Of a stretch of 54,885 nucleotides of DNA, positions 24,045 through 32,684 are shown piece after piece (within the stretch, counting starts at the first letter, position 1; each line of letters starts with the position of its first letter). A program made the translations under genes and the position numbers. The DNA comes from Actinomycetales bacterium JB111 (lineage in GTDB: Bacteria; Actinomycetota; Actinomycetes; Actinomycetales; Actinomycetaceae), in NCBI GenBank assembly GCA_900163555.1, contig FUHX01000083.1, positions 1 through 54,885 of the forward strand, given 5' to 3'. The notes under the pieces are model-generated. The model had not been told where the DNA came from, searched no databases, and saw only the letters and a program-made list of their open reading frames with translations.

Positions 24045-24269
24045 CTAGCTGAAGAACGGCCCGGGCTGTCCCTGCTGGGCGCCGCGGAGGTCGGCGGCCA
24101 CGCCGTCCTTGCGCAGTCGGTTCGGGTTCCCCGGGCGGACGATGGCGATGACGAGACCGATGACCACGAGGCCGAGGCCGAGCCACTGCAGGTAGCCGAG
24201 CTCGGGCCACACCACGCCGACCAGGATGCCGAGCGCGCCCAGCAGCGACGGCGTCAGCCACCAGCCCAT
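24045..24269 (-). CDS. Small membrane protein, unknown function
   Basis: A 74-residue protein with two hydrophobic segments (WLTPSLLGALGILVGVVW and YLQWLGLGLVVIGLVIAIV) and a basic, polar C-terminal tail (RPGNPNRLRKDGVAADLRG). The ATG at 24267-24269 has a perfect AGGAGG 6 nt upstream, good evidence that it is translated. I recognise no characterised family. It is convergent with pncB and lies downstream of the helicase gene on the same strand, with 165 bp between. Confidence 0.75.
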   Translation of the reverse strand: MGWWLTPSLLGALGILVGVVWPELGYLQWLGLGLVVIGLVIAIVRPGNPNRLRKDGVAADLRGAQQGQPGPFFS

Positions 24270-24434
24270 CGTTTCCTCCTCGTGGTCACGCTCCCGCGTG
24301 GTTCGCCGCGGTCGTGGTTGCTCGCTCGCCCGCGGGTTCCCCCGCGAGCGGAACCAGCGTCTCACGCACGGTCGGCGGGTGCGTCGTCGGCCGCGGGCAG
24401 TTCGCCCCGCGAGCTGGTCAGCCCGCGCCTCTCG

Positions 24435-26261
24435 TCAGCGGCCGCCGACGAACCACTTCCGCACGAGCGCGATCCGCGCCTCGATCTGCTCCGTGGTCGC
24501 GGTGGCGACCTCCGGACCGCCGCACAGCCGGCGGAGGTCGGCGTGCACGACGCCGTGCGGGCTGCCCGCCCGCCGCGCCCAGGCTGACACCAGGGTGGAC
24601 AGCTCCTTGCGCGCCTGCGCGCGCCTCTTGTGGTCGTCGATCCCGGCGTTGGCTGCCCGCTGCTTGGCAGCGGCCGCCTGCCGCTTCCGGCTCTCGACCT
24701 GCTTGGCCTGACGGTCCCGCAGCAGCGTCGTCACCTGCTCCGGCTCGAGCAGCCCGGGGATGCCGAGGTACTCCTGCTCCTCCACGGAGCCGACGTCGGC
24801 CTCGGTCCCCCAGTGGCCGCCGTCGAACAGGACGCGGTCGAACGTGGCCTGTGATCCGAGCGCGGCAAACCCCGGCAGGGCGAGCTCGTCGGACGCCTTC
24901 TCCTCGCGGTTCGCCTCGGCGACGAGCCGCTCCTCCTCGGCGATGAACTCGCCGGCGGGGATGGGGCGGTCCAGCGCGTGGTCGCGCTCCTTCTCCAGCT
25001 CGTCGGCGAGTCCCAGGAGGGGGCCGACCGACGGCAGGAACAGCGAGGCGGTCTCGCCGCGCCTGCGGGCGCGCACGAACCGACCCACCGCCTGGGCGAA
25101 GTACAGCGGGGTGGCGGTCGTCGTCGCGTACACGCCGACGGACAGGCGCGGGACGTCGACGCCCTCGGAGACCATGCGGACGGCCACCATCCACCGGTCG
25201 TCCCCGGCGGAGAACTCCTCGATGCGGTCGGAGGACCCGGCGTCGTCGGAGAGGACGACCGTCGGACGCTGCCCGCAGATCCCCTCGAGGATCCGCGCGT
25301 AGGCACGGGCGGACGCCTGATCCGTGGCGATGACGAGACCGCCGGCGTCCGGGACGGTGCGGCGGACCTCGGAGAGGCGCGCGTCGGCCGCGGAGAGGAC
25401 GGCGGGGATCCACTCGCCCTCGGGGTCGAGCGCCGTGCGCAGCGCCTGCGCCGTCAGGTCCTTCGTCAGCGGCTCACCGAGAGAGGCGGCCACCTCGTCG
25501 CCGGCGCGCGTGCGCCAGCGCATGAGTCCCGAGTAGGCGAGGAAGATGACGGGCCGGACGACGCCGTCGGCGAGCGCCTGGCCGTACCCGTACGTGATGT
25601 CGGCCCGCGACCGGCGGATGCCGTCGGACCCCTCGACGTAGTCGACGAAAGGGATCGCGGCCGTGTCGGAGCGGAACGGGGTGCCGGTGAGGGCGAGGCG
25701 GCGTCGGGCGGGCTCGAACGCCTCGCGCACGGCGTCGCCCCAGCTCAGGGCGTCACCGCCGTGGTGGATCTCGTCGAGGATGACGATGGTCGGCTCCGCC
25801 TCCGTCCGCGCGCGGTGCAGGCGCGGGTTCGAGGCGACCTGCGCGTACGTGAGCGCGACGCCGTCGAAGTGGCTCCCGTGCCGGCCCTGGGCGTTCATGT
25901 ACGCGGGGTCGAGCGAGATGCCGACGCGCTCCGCGGCCTGCGCCCACTGCACCTTGAGGTGCTCCGTGGGGCAGACGACCGTGACGCGGCGGACGACCCC
26001 CTGCGCGAGCAGGTCGGTCGCCGCGCGAAGGGCGAACGTCGTCTTGCCGGCCCCGGGGGTCGCGACCGCAAGGAAGTCCTGCGAGCCGAGCTCCCGGAAC
26101 TTCTCCAGCGCCTCCGCCTGCCAGGCGCGCAGCGGCTTCGCGGTCCCCCACGCGGCGCGCTGCGGGAACGCGGGAGAGAGCTGCTCCGCGGCCGACGGCG
26201 ACGGCGTGGCGGGAGTGGCGAAGGGGGTCTGCTCCGACCGGGCGGTGTTGCGGGCGGTCAC
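24435..26261 (-). CDS. DEAD/DEAH-type SF2 helicase
   Basis: A 608-residue superfamily 2 helicase. Motif I is TPGAGKTTFA, motif Ia lies in VVCPTEHLKVQW, motif II is DEIHH, motif III-like LTGTPFRSD, motif V is VRMVSEGVDVPRLSVGV and motif VI QAVGRFVRARRRG. A C-terminal Gln/Arg/Lys-rich helical extension (RQAKQVESRKRQAAAAKQRA) follows. The layout resembles the XPB/RecG-like translocases common in actinobacteria. The specific role (transcription-coupled repair, RNA or DNA remodelling) cannot be assigned. It overlaps the DUF3039 stop by 4 bp, a pairing I recall as common in actinobacterial genomes. Confidence 0.85.
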   Translation of the reverse strand: MTARNTARSEQTPFATPATPSPSAAEQLSPAFPQRAAWGTAKPLRAWQAEALEKFRELGSQDFLAVATPGAGKTTFALRAATDLLAQGVVRRVTVVCPTEHLKVQWAQAAERVGISLDPAYMNAQGRHGSHFDGVALTYAQVASNPRLHRARTEAEPTIVILDEIHHGGDALSWGDAVREAFEPARRRLALTGTPFRSDTAAIPFVDYVEGSDGIRRSRADITYGYGQALADGVVRPVIFLAYSGLMRWRTRAGDEVAASLGEPLTKDLTAQALRTALDPEGEWIPAVLSAADARLSEVRRTVPDAGGLVIATDQASARAYARILEGICGQRPTVVLSDDAGSSDRIEEFSAGDDRWMVAVRMVSEGVDVPRLSVGVYATTTATPLYFAQAVGRFVRARRRGETASLFLPSVGPLLGLADELEKERDHALDRPIPAGEFIAEEERLVAEANREEKASDELALPGFAALGSQATFDRVLFDGGHWGTEADVGSVEEQEYLGIPGLLEPEQVTTLLRDRQAKQVESRKRQAAAAKQRAANAGIDDHKRRAQARKELSTLVSAWARRAGSPHGVVHADLRRLCGGPEVATATTEQIEARIALVRKWFVGGR

Positions 26262-26599
26262 TCCCCGCGGCCCCGGCCGAACGGCCAGCCGCCGCGACGG
26301 CCCGAGCCGCCCGAGTCACCGGATCCCCCGCTGAGACCCTCGTAGATCTCCTTGCACGTGGGGCACACGGGGTACTTCTTCGGGTCGCGGCCCGGGGTCC
26401 AGACCTTCCCGCACAGCGCGACGACCGGGCGTCCGGCCTCGACCTTGTCCTTGCGGACGTAGTGCGCGAACCGCTCCGCGTCACCCGAGTCGAGTTCCTC
26501 CTCGGTCCGCGTCTCGGTGCGCTCGAGCACGTCCGTCGACGCGCCCGGTCCACCCGGGGAGCGGAGCGGGTCCTGGGGCTCATCGGGGAGGGAAGTCAT
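26258..26599 (-). CDS. DUF3039 zinc-ribbon-like protein
   Basis: A 113-residue protein. The core (about residues 28-90) contains ERFAHYVRKDKVEAGRPVVA and a possible zinc site LCGKVWTPGRDPKKYPVCPTC with C-G-K and CPTC. The ends are low-complexity: a polar N-terminus and a Gly/Ser/Arg-rich C-terminus. DUF3039 has no assigned function. The ATG at 26597-26599 follows TACACT by 7 nt with no ribosome site, suggesting a leaderless transcript. Its stop overlaps the helicase start by 4 bp, so the pair is translationally coupled and may act together. Confidence 0.82.
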   Translation of the reverse strand: MTSLPDEPQDPLRSPGGPGASTDVLERTETRTEEELDSGDAERFAHYVRKDKVEAGRPVVALCGKVWTPGRDPKKYPVCPTCKEIYEGLSGGSGDSGGSGRRGGWPFGRGRGE

Positions 26600-26606
26600 G
26601 CGTCCA

Positions 26607-26612
26607 AGTGTA
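26607..26612 (-). promoter_or_regulatory. Leaderless -10 element of DUF3039-helicase
   Basis: TACACT on the minus strand ends 7 nt before the DUF3039 ATG. The remaining 26613-26865 holds imperfect TCGGGTGAGG-type repeats (near 26738, 26776 and 26793) and no gene. Confidence 0.45.
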
Positions 26613-26865
26613 GGACGGGGGCCCGACGGCGACGACTCGAGCCGCGTCCGTCGGTCGCGGGAAGTCTCACGCCGGGAGTGCACGTCGCGCCCGTGTTCGC
26701 GCATCTGCGGGTGGCGACGCCGGCGGTGACAGTCGTCGTCGGGTGAGGGGCGTGGTCGGCGTGCGAGCAACGTCATCGGGCGAGGACCGTGATCGGGTGA
26801 GGGCCGACGTCGGCCGGGTTCGTCGGCGGGCGGCCGTCGTCGTGAGGAGACGGCGGTCAAACGGC

Positions 26866-26901
26866 GACGGCGGGGTCGGGCGAATGCCCGACCCCGCCGT
26901 C
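26866..26901. terminator. 16-bp perfect stem, hup terminator
   Basis: Arms 26866-26881 and 26886-26901 pair perfectly around GAAT. It lies 15 bp after the HU stop codon on the minus strand. Confidence 0.85.
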
Positions 26902-26916
26902 ACGCGACGGGCGCGA

Positions 26917-27198
26917 TCAGTTCTGGACCGCGTCCTTGAGCTTGGAGCCCGCGGAGACCTTGACGCCGAAGCCGGCAGGGATCTCGATGGCCTCGCCGGT
27001 GCGCGGGTTGCGACCCGTGCGGGCGGCGCGCTCGACGCGCTCCACCGAGAGAAGACCGGTGACCTTGACCGGCTCGCCGGCCTTGAGGGACTCGATCAGG
27101 ACGTCCTGGAAGGCGGCAAGCGCGGCGTCGGCCTGAGCCTTGGTCAGGGAGGCGCGCTCAGCGATGGCGGACACAAGCTCGGTGCGGTTGACGGACAT
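26917..27198 (-). CDS. hup: DNA-binding protein HU
   Basis: A 93-residue nucleoid protein of the HU/IHF family, acting as a dimer that bends DNA. It has the N-terminal helices NRTELVSAIAERASLTKAQA, the beta arm GLLSVERVERAARTGRNPRT + GEAIEIPA with the conserved R-x-G-R-N-P-x-T-G intercalating segment, and the C-terminal KVSAGSKLKDAV. It lacks the long Lys/Ala/Pro C-terminal tail of the mycobacterial HupB, so it is the short HU form. The ATG at 27196-27198 is preceded by GAGAGGG. The gene is monocistronic, ending in a strong hairpin. Confidence 0.95.
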   Translation of the reverse strand: MSVNRTELVSAIAERASLTKAQADAALAAFQDVLIESLKAGEPVKVTGLLSVERVERAARTGRNPRTGEAIEIPAGFGVKVSAGSKLKDAVQN

Positions 27199-27726
27199 GA
27201 AAACCCTCTCGTCGTACTTCGGTGAGCGCCCGGCGGGGCGCATTGCATCGAGACTACGCACGTTTGGGCCCAGACGCGTGTTCCTGGCTCGAAAATTTGG
27301 CGGCGTGGCGCGGATCTCGAGCCCCTGAGCACAACCTGCGCATCACAGGTCACACACGCAACAACATCTCCGGGATGTGGCCCGCGGGCGTCCGCGGAGC
27401 GCGAAATCGGGTGCCCGTGCGTGTCGCGCGGCGGGGTCGGGCGGCGCACACCGTCCGAAAAAGAGGAGACAGCTCGGAGCAGCTCTCGTAGCGTCGTTGC
27501 CATGAGGTCCTGACATCCCGACCGGGCGGCTTCCCCCGTTCTCTCGCCCATCGACTGCGCGTCCACTGAGGGCGCGCGCGTCCACCCGTTCCTCATGTCC
27601 GCCCCACCTCGGGGCGATCCCGCCGGCCACACCACGCCTCAGTGCGCCCTCTTCCGGGCGCTGTCGCGTCGTGCCCGGCGACCAGGTCCAGTTCCGAACG
27701 ACAGACATCTCGAGGGAGGTATCGCC
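27199..27726. other. Intergenic region between hup and a small ORF
   Basis: This 528-bp divergent region must hold the hup promoter (minus) and the promoter of the 50-aa ORF (plus). It contains an AT-richer patch around 27290-27300 and GAGGAGA at 27464. I see no convincing gene or structured RNA; open frames on both strands here lack ribosome sites and family resemblance. Confidence 0.5.
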
Positions 27727-27879
27727 ATGTCCACGTTCACTCGTGCGCGCATCGCCACCGTGCTGCGTGCGGCCCTCGACGCGACGCTCTCCGACAGCCT
27801 GTCGGAGTCGTTCGACTCGAGCAGCCGCTATCAGCGCGACCGCGACGCCGCGGCTCAGCGCGCGCCCCAGTTCTTCTAG
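27727..27879 (+). CDS. 50-residue protein, unknown function
   Basis: A short ORF starting MSTFTRARIATVLRAALDAT, followed by a Ser/Asp-rich stretch and a polar, charged end (YQRDRDAAAQRAPQFF). The N-terminal half could form an amphipathic helix; the C-half looks disordered. There is no signal peptide or membrane segment. Evidence that it is real is the strong GAGGGAGG 7-8 nt before the ATG, with high GC at third codon positions. A stem-loop with a T-run also lies about 110 bp downstream. I do not recognise a family. Its neighbours, HU and DUF3626, give no functional hint. Confidence 0.55.
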   Translation: MSTFTRARIATVLRAALDATLSDSLSESFDSSSRYQRDRDAAAQRAPQFF

Positions 27880-27986
27880 GACGCTCGGCGTGCGCCGACT
27901 GTTCGGCCGCGGTCCGCGGCCGACGCGGTCCGCATCGCCGTGACCGGCGTCTGCCATGACCGCCGACGGCCGTGATCTGCGTCGAC

Positions 27987-28036
27987 AGGGCGGTGAGTGG
28001 TCGAGTTCTTCCCGAACTCGTGCCACTCACCGCCCT
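27987..28036. terminator. Bipartite stem-loop between convergent genes
   Basis: Outer arms 27987-28000 and 28023-28036 pair over 14 bp. Inner arms 28002-28008 and 28014-28020 pair over 7 bp, with a small internal bulge and short loop. TTT follows on the plus strand. It can end the 50-aa ORF transcript and, read the other way, the DUF3626 transcript, whose stop is at 28090. Confidence 0.75.
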
Positions 28037-28089
28037 TTCGTCGTCCGACCGGCGGGATCCGCCGTCCTGTCCACCCGCGCGTGGACCGA

Positions 28090-28950
28090 TCAGCGGGCGA
28101 GCCGGCCGAACCTGGCCAGCAGGTGCCAGACGAACTTGACCTTCTGCGGCGCGAACCGGCCGGAGCGCGCGGCGTGGCCGAGCTCGCGCGGCGTGAGGGC
28201 GGGGCCGTCGTCGGCGCTCCTAGCCTCCCGCGGCCACTCGCCGGGCCACTCGCGGGCAATCTGCCGCGCCACCTCCACGGCGACCGCCCCGCGGTAGTCG
28301 GGATCGAACTCTGCCGCGTCTGCGGCGAAGCCCGGATGGTGCTCGACGGCGACGCCCGTCCCGCGCGCGGCCTCCTCCACGGGCGTGCCGCGGTGCGACG
28401 GGTCGAGGACGATCGCCTCGACGTCGCGGGCGATCAGCACGCCACCGTGGACGTGCGCCTCGACGTAGTCGTCGAGCAGGTCCGCCTGCGCGGCATCGGC
28501 CAGTCGGACGAGGCGCGGCAGCGCGTCCCACGGACCGATCTCGGTCGGCTCGAGCACGGAGTCCGGGAAACAGAAGGTCGTCCGGTCCACGACGTCGGGG
28601 CGCAGGCGCAGGTGGGCCGATCCGAAGCGGAACGACCCTCCGTACGGCGAGCCATGGCGGTTCCATGCCCCGTAGATCGGCCGCGCCGAGTCGTCCGCCT
28701 CGTCGTACCAACCGTCGAAGAGTCGGCTCTCCCAACGCCAGCGGTCGCCGCCCCGGTGGGCCGTCAGACCGCCGTTGGAGATGCCGGTGACGAACTGGGG
28801 AAGGTAGGCGCCGTCGACGGCGATCGACTCCATGACCGTGCGGTCGCCGTGGGGGAAGTCGGGGTGGAAGTGCACGGTGATGGCCGGTGCGGCCTCGTGC
28901 CTCGCCGCGTGGCCCAGCGGGCAAGGCCCGCCCGTGCGCTCGTCCCCCAT
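28090..28950 (-). CDS. DUF3626 family protein
   Basis: A 286-residue protein resembling DUF3626. Conserved-looking segments are ITVHFHPD near the N-terminus, YLPQFVTGISNGGLTAHRGG + DRWRWESRLFDG, and RPIYGAWNRHGSPYGGSFRFG + SAHLRLRP. Further on are RTTFCFPDS and YVEAHVHGGVLIARDVEAIV + LDPSHRGT. The repeated histidines and the H-x-H pattern suggest a metal site, but no enzymatic function is known to me for the family. The ATG at 28950 was used as the first in frame. No operon partner; the tmRNA terminator lies just upstream. Confidence 0.75.
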   Translation of the reverse strand: MGDERTGGPCPLGHAARHEAAPAITVHFHPDFPHGDRTVMESIAVDGAYLPQFVTGISNGGLTAHRGGDRWRWESRLFDGWYDEADDSARPIYGAWNRHGSPYGGSFRFGSAHLRLRPDVVDRTTFCFPDSVLEPTEIGPWDALPRLVRLADAAQADLLDDYVEAHVHGGVLIARDVEAIVLDPSHRGTPVEEAARGTGVAVEHHPGFAADAAEFDPDYRGAVAVEVARQIAREWPGEWPREARSADDGPALTPRELGHAARSGRFAPQKVKFVWHLLARFGRLAR

Positions 28951-28998
28951 CCGACGACGATAGCGGCCGGCCCGATGCGTGCGATCCGCACCAGGACG

Positions 28999-29040
28999 CG
29001 ACGAAGCCCGGACCCACGTCAGTGGGTCCGGGCTTCGTCG
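28999..29040. terminator. 19-bp perfect stem, ssrA terminator
   Basis: Arms 28999-29017 and 29022-29040 pair perfectly around GTCA. It lies 20 nt beyond the tmRNA 3' end on the minus strand. Confidence 0.85.
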
Positions 29041-29060
29041 ATGTCCCTTCGGGACACTCG

Positions 29061-29426
29061 TGGAGATGGCGGGAATCGAACCCGCGTCCGACGGCGTGAA
29101 AGCAGGGCTTCTCCGGGTGCAGTCCGCTGCTGATTTTCTCGGCCCCAGCAGTCACACGGACAAGCTGCTGACGGGCCCAGTCATCTAAAAGTCCCCGTAA
29201 CCCCGATGAACGTGGGTCACGAGCAGTGGCTCTCTAGTCGACGCCAGGATCCGGGTCGAGAGCGTACCCGGGCTGACGGACTTCGTGGCTCGCTCAGGCG
29301 GCGAGGGCGAAGTCGGTGCGCTTGGAATCGGCACCTATTGGTTTGCAGAGAGCGTTAGAGAGATAACTCTGCATCCTCTACCCGCTTCACCTGGAAACAC
29401 GACCGTCGTCGAAACCGATCATCCCC
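29061..29426 (-). ncRNA. ssrA: tmRNA
   Basis: A 366-nt transfer-messenger RNA that rescues stalled ribosomes with SmpB. The 5' end GGGGATGATCGGTTTCGACG and the 3' end GACGCGGGTTCGATTCCCGC + CATCTCCA form the alanyl acceptor and T arm. CCA is not encoded (CGA follows the discriminator A). The coding segment at 29294-29332 (minus) reads ADSKRTDFALAA then TGA, an actinobacterial tag ending in the usual LAA. A TTGACA lies upstream at 29479-29484 but its -10 is unclear. smpB is immediately upstream on the same strand. Confidence 0.96.
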
Positions 29427-29598
29427 TGTTGAGTTGTGCACGACGCGGTCCGGACCAGCCGGGTTGCCGCGACGCAGGTGTCAATCATACGGATCAACGC
29501 GCGATGCGTCGACACTATTCCGGCCCGCGGAGAGACGGGCCCGGCGGCGGGCCCGGCCGCGGACGCGAAACAGGCCGATCCGCAGCCGCGAGACGGCC

Positions 29599-30120
29599 TC
29601 AGCCGTGATTGCGCAGGCTCATCGCCCGGCGCGCCTCCATGTCGTCCTGGCGCTCACGCAGCGTCTGACGCTTGTCGTACTCCTGCTTGCCCCGTGCGAG
29701 CGCGATGAGGACCTTCGCCCGGCCGCCGATGAAGTACAGCTCGAGCGGGACCACCGTGTGTCCCTTCTCCCGCGACGCGGGACCGAGCTTGTCGATCTGG
29801 TTGCGGTGCATGAGCAGCTTCCGCTTGCGGCGCGGCGCATGGTTGGTCCACGTGCCCTGCGCGTACTCGGAGATGTGCACGTCCCGCAGCCACGCCTCGC
29901 CCCGGTCGAACTCGACCCACCCGTCGACGAGCGACGCCCGACCGGCGCGCAGCGCCTTGACCTCGGTCCCCCACAGGGAGATGCCCGCCTCGACGGTCTC
30001 GTCGATGTGGTAGTCGTGCCGGGCCTTCTTGTTGCGGGCGACGATCTTCTTGGCGTCGGCCTCAGCCTTCGCCCGCTCCGCCTGGGTCGGCTTGCCGCCG
30101 CCCTGACTCTTGGCGCTCAT
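29599..30120 (-). CDS. smpB: SsrA-binding protein
   Basis: A 173-residue SmpB, required for tmRNA tagging of stalled ribosomes. The beta-barrel core has [20 protein letters not shown] + [11 protein letters not shown] and the RNA-binding segment [17 protein letters not shown]. The C-terminal [20 protein letters not shown] forms the tail that enters the decoding centre. A charged N-terminal extension of about 30 residues precedes the core, usual in actinobacteria. GGAGG lies 7 nt before the ATG. It is flanked by its RNA partner ssrA (downstream) and the M23 hydrolase gene (upstream), all on the minus strand. Confidence 0.95.
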   Translation of the reverse strand: MSAKSQGGGKPTQAERAKAEADAKKIVARNKKARHDYHIDETVEAGISLWGTEVKALRAGRASLVDGWVEFDRGEAWLRDVHISEYAQGTWTNHAPRRKRKLLMHRNQIDKLGPASREKGHTVVPLELYFIGGRAKVLIALARGKQEYDKRQTLRERQDDMEARRAMSLRNHG

Positions 30121-30225
30121 GGCCGACCTCCAACCGGTTGACGTGGGTTTCGGCCGTTGCGACCGACTGCCCAGTCTACCGGCGGGTGCAATCCCATTTC
30201 CCAGGGCTTCACCCGCCGCGAACCG

Positions 30226-30251
30226 CCGCCTCCGGCACCGGCCGGAGGCGG
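30226..30251 (-). terminator. 11-bp hairpin after the M23 hydrolase gene
   Basis: Arms 30226-30236 and 30241-30251 pair perfectly around a 4-nt loop, beginning 8 nt past the M23 stop codon on the minus strand. Confidence 0.7.
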
Positions 30252-30259
30252 CCGGCGAC

Positions 30260-31762
30260 CTACAGGTAGGGCATCGGGTCGGTCATCTGCCCGTCGAGGA
30301 AGAGGCCGAGGTGGACGTGGCAGCCGGTGACGTTGCCGGTGGCCCCCGTGAATCCGATGACCTGCCCCTGGCTCACGTGCTGCCCGGGGGTGACGGCGAA
30401 GCCGGAGAGGTGGTGGTAGGTCGACACGGTGGACCGGCCGTTGATGATGCCGTGGTTGACGATCACCTGGTTGCCGCTCGTGCCGGTGATGGCGGCCGGG
30501 TTCGTCGCCTCGACGACGCCGTCCGCGATCGCCACCTGGGAGTTCCCGCAGGCGCTCCGGAGGTCGACGCCCGGGTGGATCGACCAGGCGCCCGTGATCG
30601 GGTAGATGCGCGGGCCGTAGGGCGAGGTGACGGTGAGCGGACGGGGAATCGGCGGGATGAAGGTCGCGCCCGTCTGCGCCGGCGGGTCGGGAGTCGATGT
30701 GGGGGGCGGCGTCGGCGTCGGGGCGGGCGCCGGCGGCTGCGCGGGCTGCGGGGCCGGGGTGTTCTGCTCCCGCTCGAGCTGTGCCTGGCGGGCCGCGGCC
30801 TCCTGACGCAGTCGCTCCTGCTCGGCCGCCTCCTGCTGGCGCCGCTCCTCCTCGAGGCGTTCCTGCTCGAGACGGCGGTTCTCCTCGTCGATCGCCGCGA
30901 TCTGCAGCTCCGTCGTCGTGTTCGACCGGCCGATGGCCGCGATCTCGCCGTTCAGGTCGTCCTCGCGCCCCTCGAGCTCGGCGACAAGGTCCTCCTGCAG
31001 CGCCTCGAGACCGTCGAGCTCGTCCACGCGGTCGGAGTGCTCGTTGCGCAGCCGCTCGGACTCGGCGACGGCCTCGATGGCCTCGTCGTTCAGGTCGGAG
31101 ACTCGGGTGGCGAGGGTGTCCTGCCGCAGCCGCTGGTTGCGGTTCTCGGCGCTCTCCTCCGCGACCCGGGTGAGCAGGGTCGACTGGGTGCGCGTGGCGG
31201 TCGAGACCGCGGAGTACGAGCCGATGAAGTCCTCCGCGGAGGCGGACTCGGTGATGAGCGCGAGCGTGGACGGTGCGGCGTCGCCCCGGTAGGCGGAGCG
31301 CGCGAGCTCACCGAGCGCGTCGGACGTCTCCTGGGCGGCCTCCTCCCCCGCGGAGATCTCCGACTCGACGTCGGAGAGGTCCTGTTCGGCGACCTCGAGA
31401 CGGCCCTCGACCTGCTCCTGGTGCCGCTCGGAGGCGGCGAGATCATCCTCGGCCTGCGCGAGCGCCTCCTGCGCCACCGGGATCTGCTCCCGGGTCAGCT
31501 GCAGGTCGACGAGCGTGTTCGACAGGTCGGCGGACACGCCCTCGAGGTCGTGCTGGAGCTCCTCGCGGCGGCCGTCGTTGTCGGCGATCAGCTCGAGCAG
31601 CGCCTCGCGCTCCTCGTTGTTGTCGTCGATCTCGTCGCCCGCGGCGGGGCCGCCGTAGGCAGCGCAGAGCAGGAACGTGGCGGCCAGGGCCGCGGCTACG
31701 CGACGGTGCGTCCGCGGGAAGAATGCGGACGGACGGCCAACGGGGGAAGGAAGCGTTGACAT
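30260..31762 (-). CDS. Secreted M23 peptidoglycan endopeptidase with coiled coil (FtsEX-linked)
   Basis: A 500-residue exported protein. A signal segment ([21 protein letters not shown]) is followed by about 280 residues of heptad-rich coiled coil and a Gln/Glu/Arg helix. A Pro/Thr linker leads to a C-terminal LytM/M23 domain. The zinc ligands appear intact: IHPGVDL (HxxxD) and CHVHLGLF (HxH). This is the EnvC/RipC architecture in which the coiled coil docks on the periplasmic part of FtsX and FtsEX ATP hydrolysis switches on cell-wall cleavage at division. Unlike EnvC, whose M23 domain is inactive, this one looks catalytic. It begins 7 bp after ftsX on the same strand. Confidence 0.88.
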   Translation of the reverse strand: MSTLPSPVGRPSAFFPRTHRRVAAALAATFLLCAAYGGPAAGDEIDDNNEEREALLELIADNDGRREELQHDLEGVSADLSNTLVDLQLTREQIPVAQEALAQAEDDLAASERHQEQVEGRLEVAEQDLSDVESEISAGEEAAQETSDALGELARSAYRGDAAPSTLALITESASAEDFIGSYSAVSTATRTQSTLLTRVAEESAENRNQRLRQDTLATRVSDLNDEAIEAVAESERLRNEHSDRVDELDGLEALQEDLVAELEGREDDLNGEIAAIGRSNTTTELQIAAIDEENRRLEQERLEEERRQQEAAEQERLRQEAAARQAQLEREQNTPAPQPAQPPAPAPTPTPPPTSTPDPPAQTGATFIPPIPRPLTVTSPYGPRIYPITGAWSIHPGVDLRSACGNSQVAIADGVVEATNPAAITGTSGNQVIVNHGIINGRSTVSTYHHLSGFAVTPGQHVSQGQVIGFTGATGNVTGCHVHLGLFLDGQMTDPMPYL

Positions 31763-31769
31763 GAAAGTC

Positions 31770-32684
31770 CTATACCTTGGTGTATCTCGCGAGTGAGACT
31801 ACAGACGACACCCCGGCGACGGCTACGGCAGCCAGCAGGAGCACGGGAGCGACCCGCCACACGTCGGACGTTGTCACGAAGGCGACCCACGGTGCCGACG
31901 ACTGGAGCCAGCCCTCGACCCCGTACCGGACCGCCGCCCACAGCCCGGCGACGGAGAGCACGGATCCCACGAGCGCGGCGATCGCGCCTTCGAGCATGAA
32001 CGGGGCCTGGATCACCCAGTTCGACGCGCCCACCAGCCGCATGATCCCGGTCTCCCGGCGCCGGGACAGCGCGGAGAGCCGGATCGTGGTGGTGATGAGC
32101 AGGACCGCGGCGACCGCCATGATGCCGGCGAGGCCGAGAGCGACCGCGGTGGACCGGTTGAGGATGAGGAACAGCGGCTCGAGCTGGGCGCGCTGGTCGA
32201 CGACGACCTCCACGCCCGGGCGGCCGTCGACCTCGTCGGCGACGATCCGGAACTGCTCCGGGTCCTCCAGTCGCACGCGGAAGGACACCTGCATCTGGTC
32301 GACCGTGATCTGCTGGCCCCAGTTCGTGTCCCCGAGGCGCTCCTGGAAGTTCTGAAACGCCTCCTCCTTGGTCTCGAAGTAGACCTCGTCGACGTACGGC
32401 GCGAGGTCCGCCGAGTCGAGCAGGGACTCGACGTTGGCGATCTCCTCCTCGGAGGCCTCCCCGCCGGCGCACTGCACGGCCTGCGAGGCGTCCGGACACA
32501 TGTAGACCGCGATCTCCACGCGGTCGTACCAGTCGTCCTTGAGCCGGTCGACCTGCGTCTGCAGGAGCATGCCGGCCCCGACGAACAGCAGCGACACGAA
32601 CGTCACGAGGACGACCGCGAGGGTCATCGCGACGTTGCTGCGGATCCCCTGGAAGACCTGGCCGAGGATGAACCGGAGCCTCAT
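31770..32684 (-). CDS. ftsX: Cell division ABC-type permease FtsX
   Basis: A 304-residue division protein with the FtsX topology. TM1 follows a short basic N-terminus ([21 protein letters not shown]), then a large extracellular domain of about 130 residues. Three more TM segments follow, within [44 protein letters not shown] and [19 protein letters not shown]. The extracellular domain carries two cysteines ([17 protein letters not shown]), a likely disulfide. The segment [20 protein letters not shown] is the usual cytoplasmic coupling loop. The ATG overlaps the ftsE stop by 4 bp. The probable partner hydrolase follows directly. Confidence 0.93.
   Translation of the reverse strand: MRLRFILGQVFQGIRSNVAMTLAVVLVTFVSLLFVGAGMLLQTQVDRLKDDWYDRVEIAVYMCPDASQAVQCAGGEASEEEIANVESLLDSADLAPYVDEVYFETKEEAFQNFQERLGDTNWGQQITVDQMQVSFRVRLEDPEQFRIVADEVDGRPGVEVVVDQRAQLEPLFLILNRSTAVALGLAGIMAVAAVLLITTTIRLSALSRRRETGIMRLVGASNWVIQAPFMLEGAIAALVGSVLSVAGLWAAVRYGVEGWLQSSAPWVAFVTTSDVWRVAPVLLLAAVAVAGVSSVVSLARYTKV

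Noticed and set aside
27511-27522. Three-codon ORF ATGAGGTCCTGA after an AGAGGAGA stretch
   Set aside because: It is too short to support as a leader peptide; the purine run is about 45 nt away and no downstream coupled gene exists.
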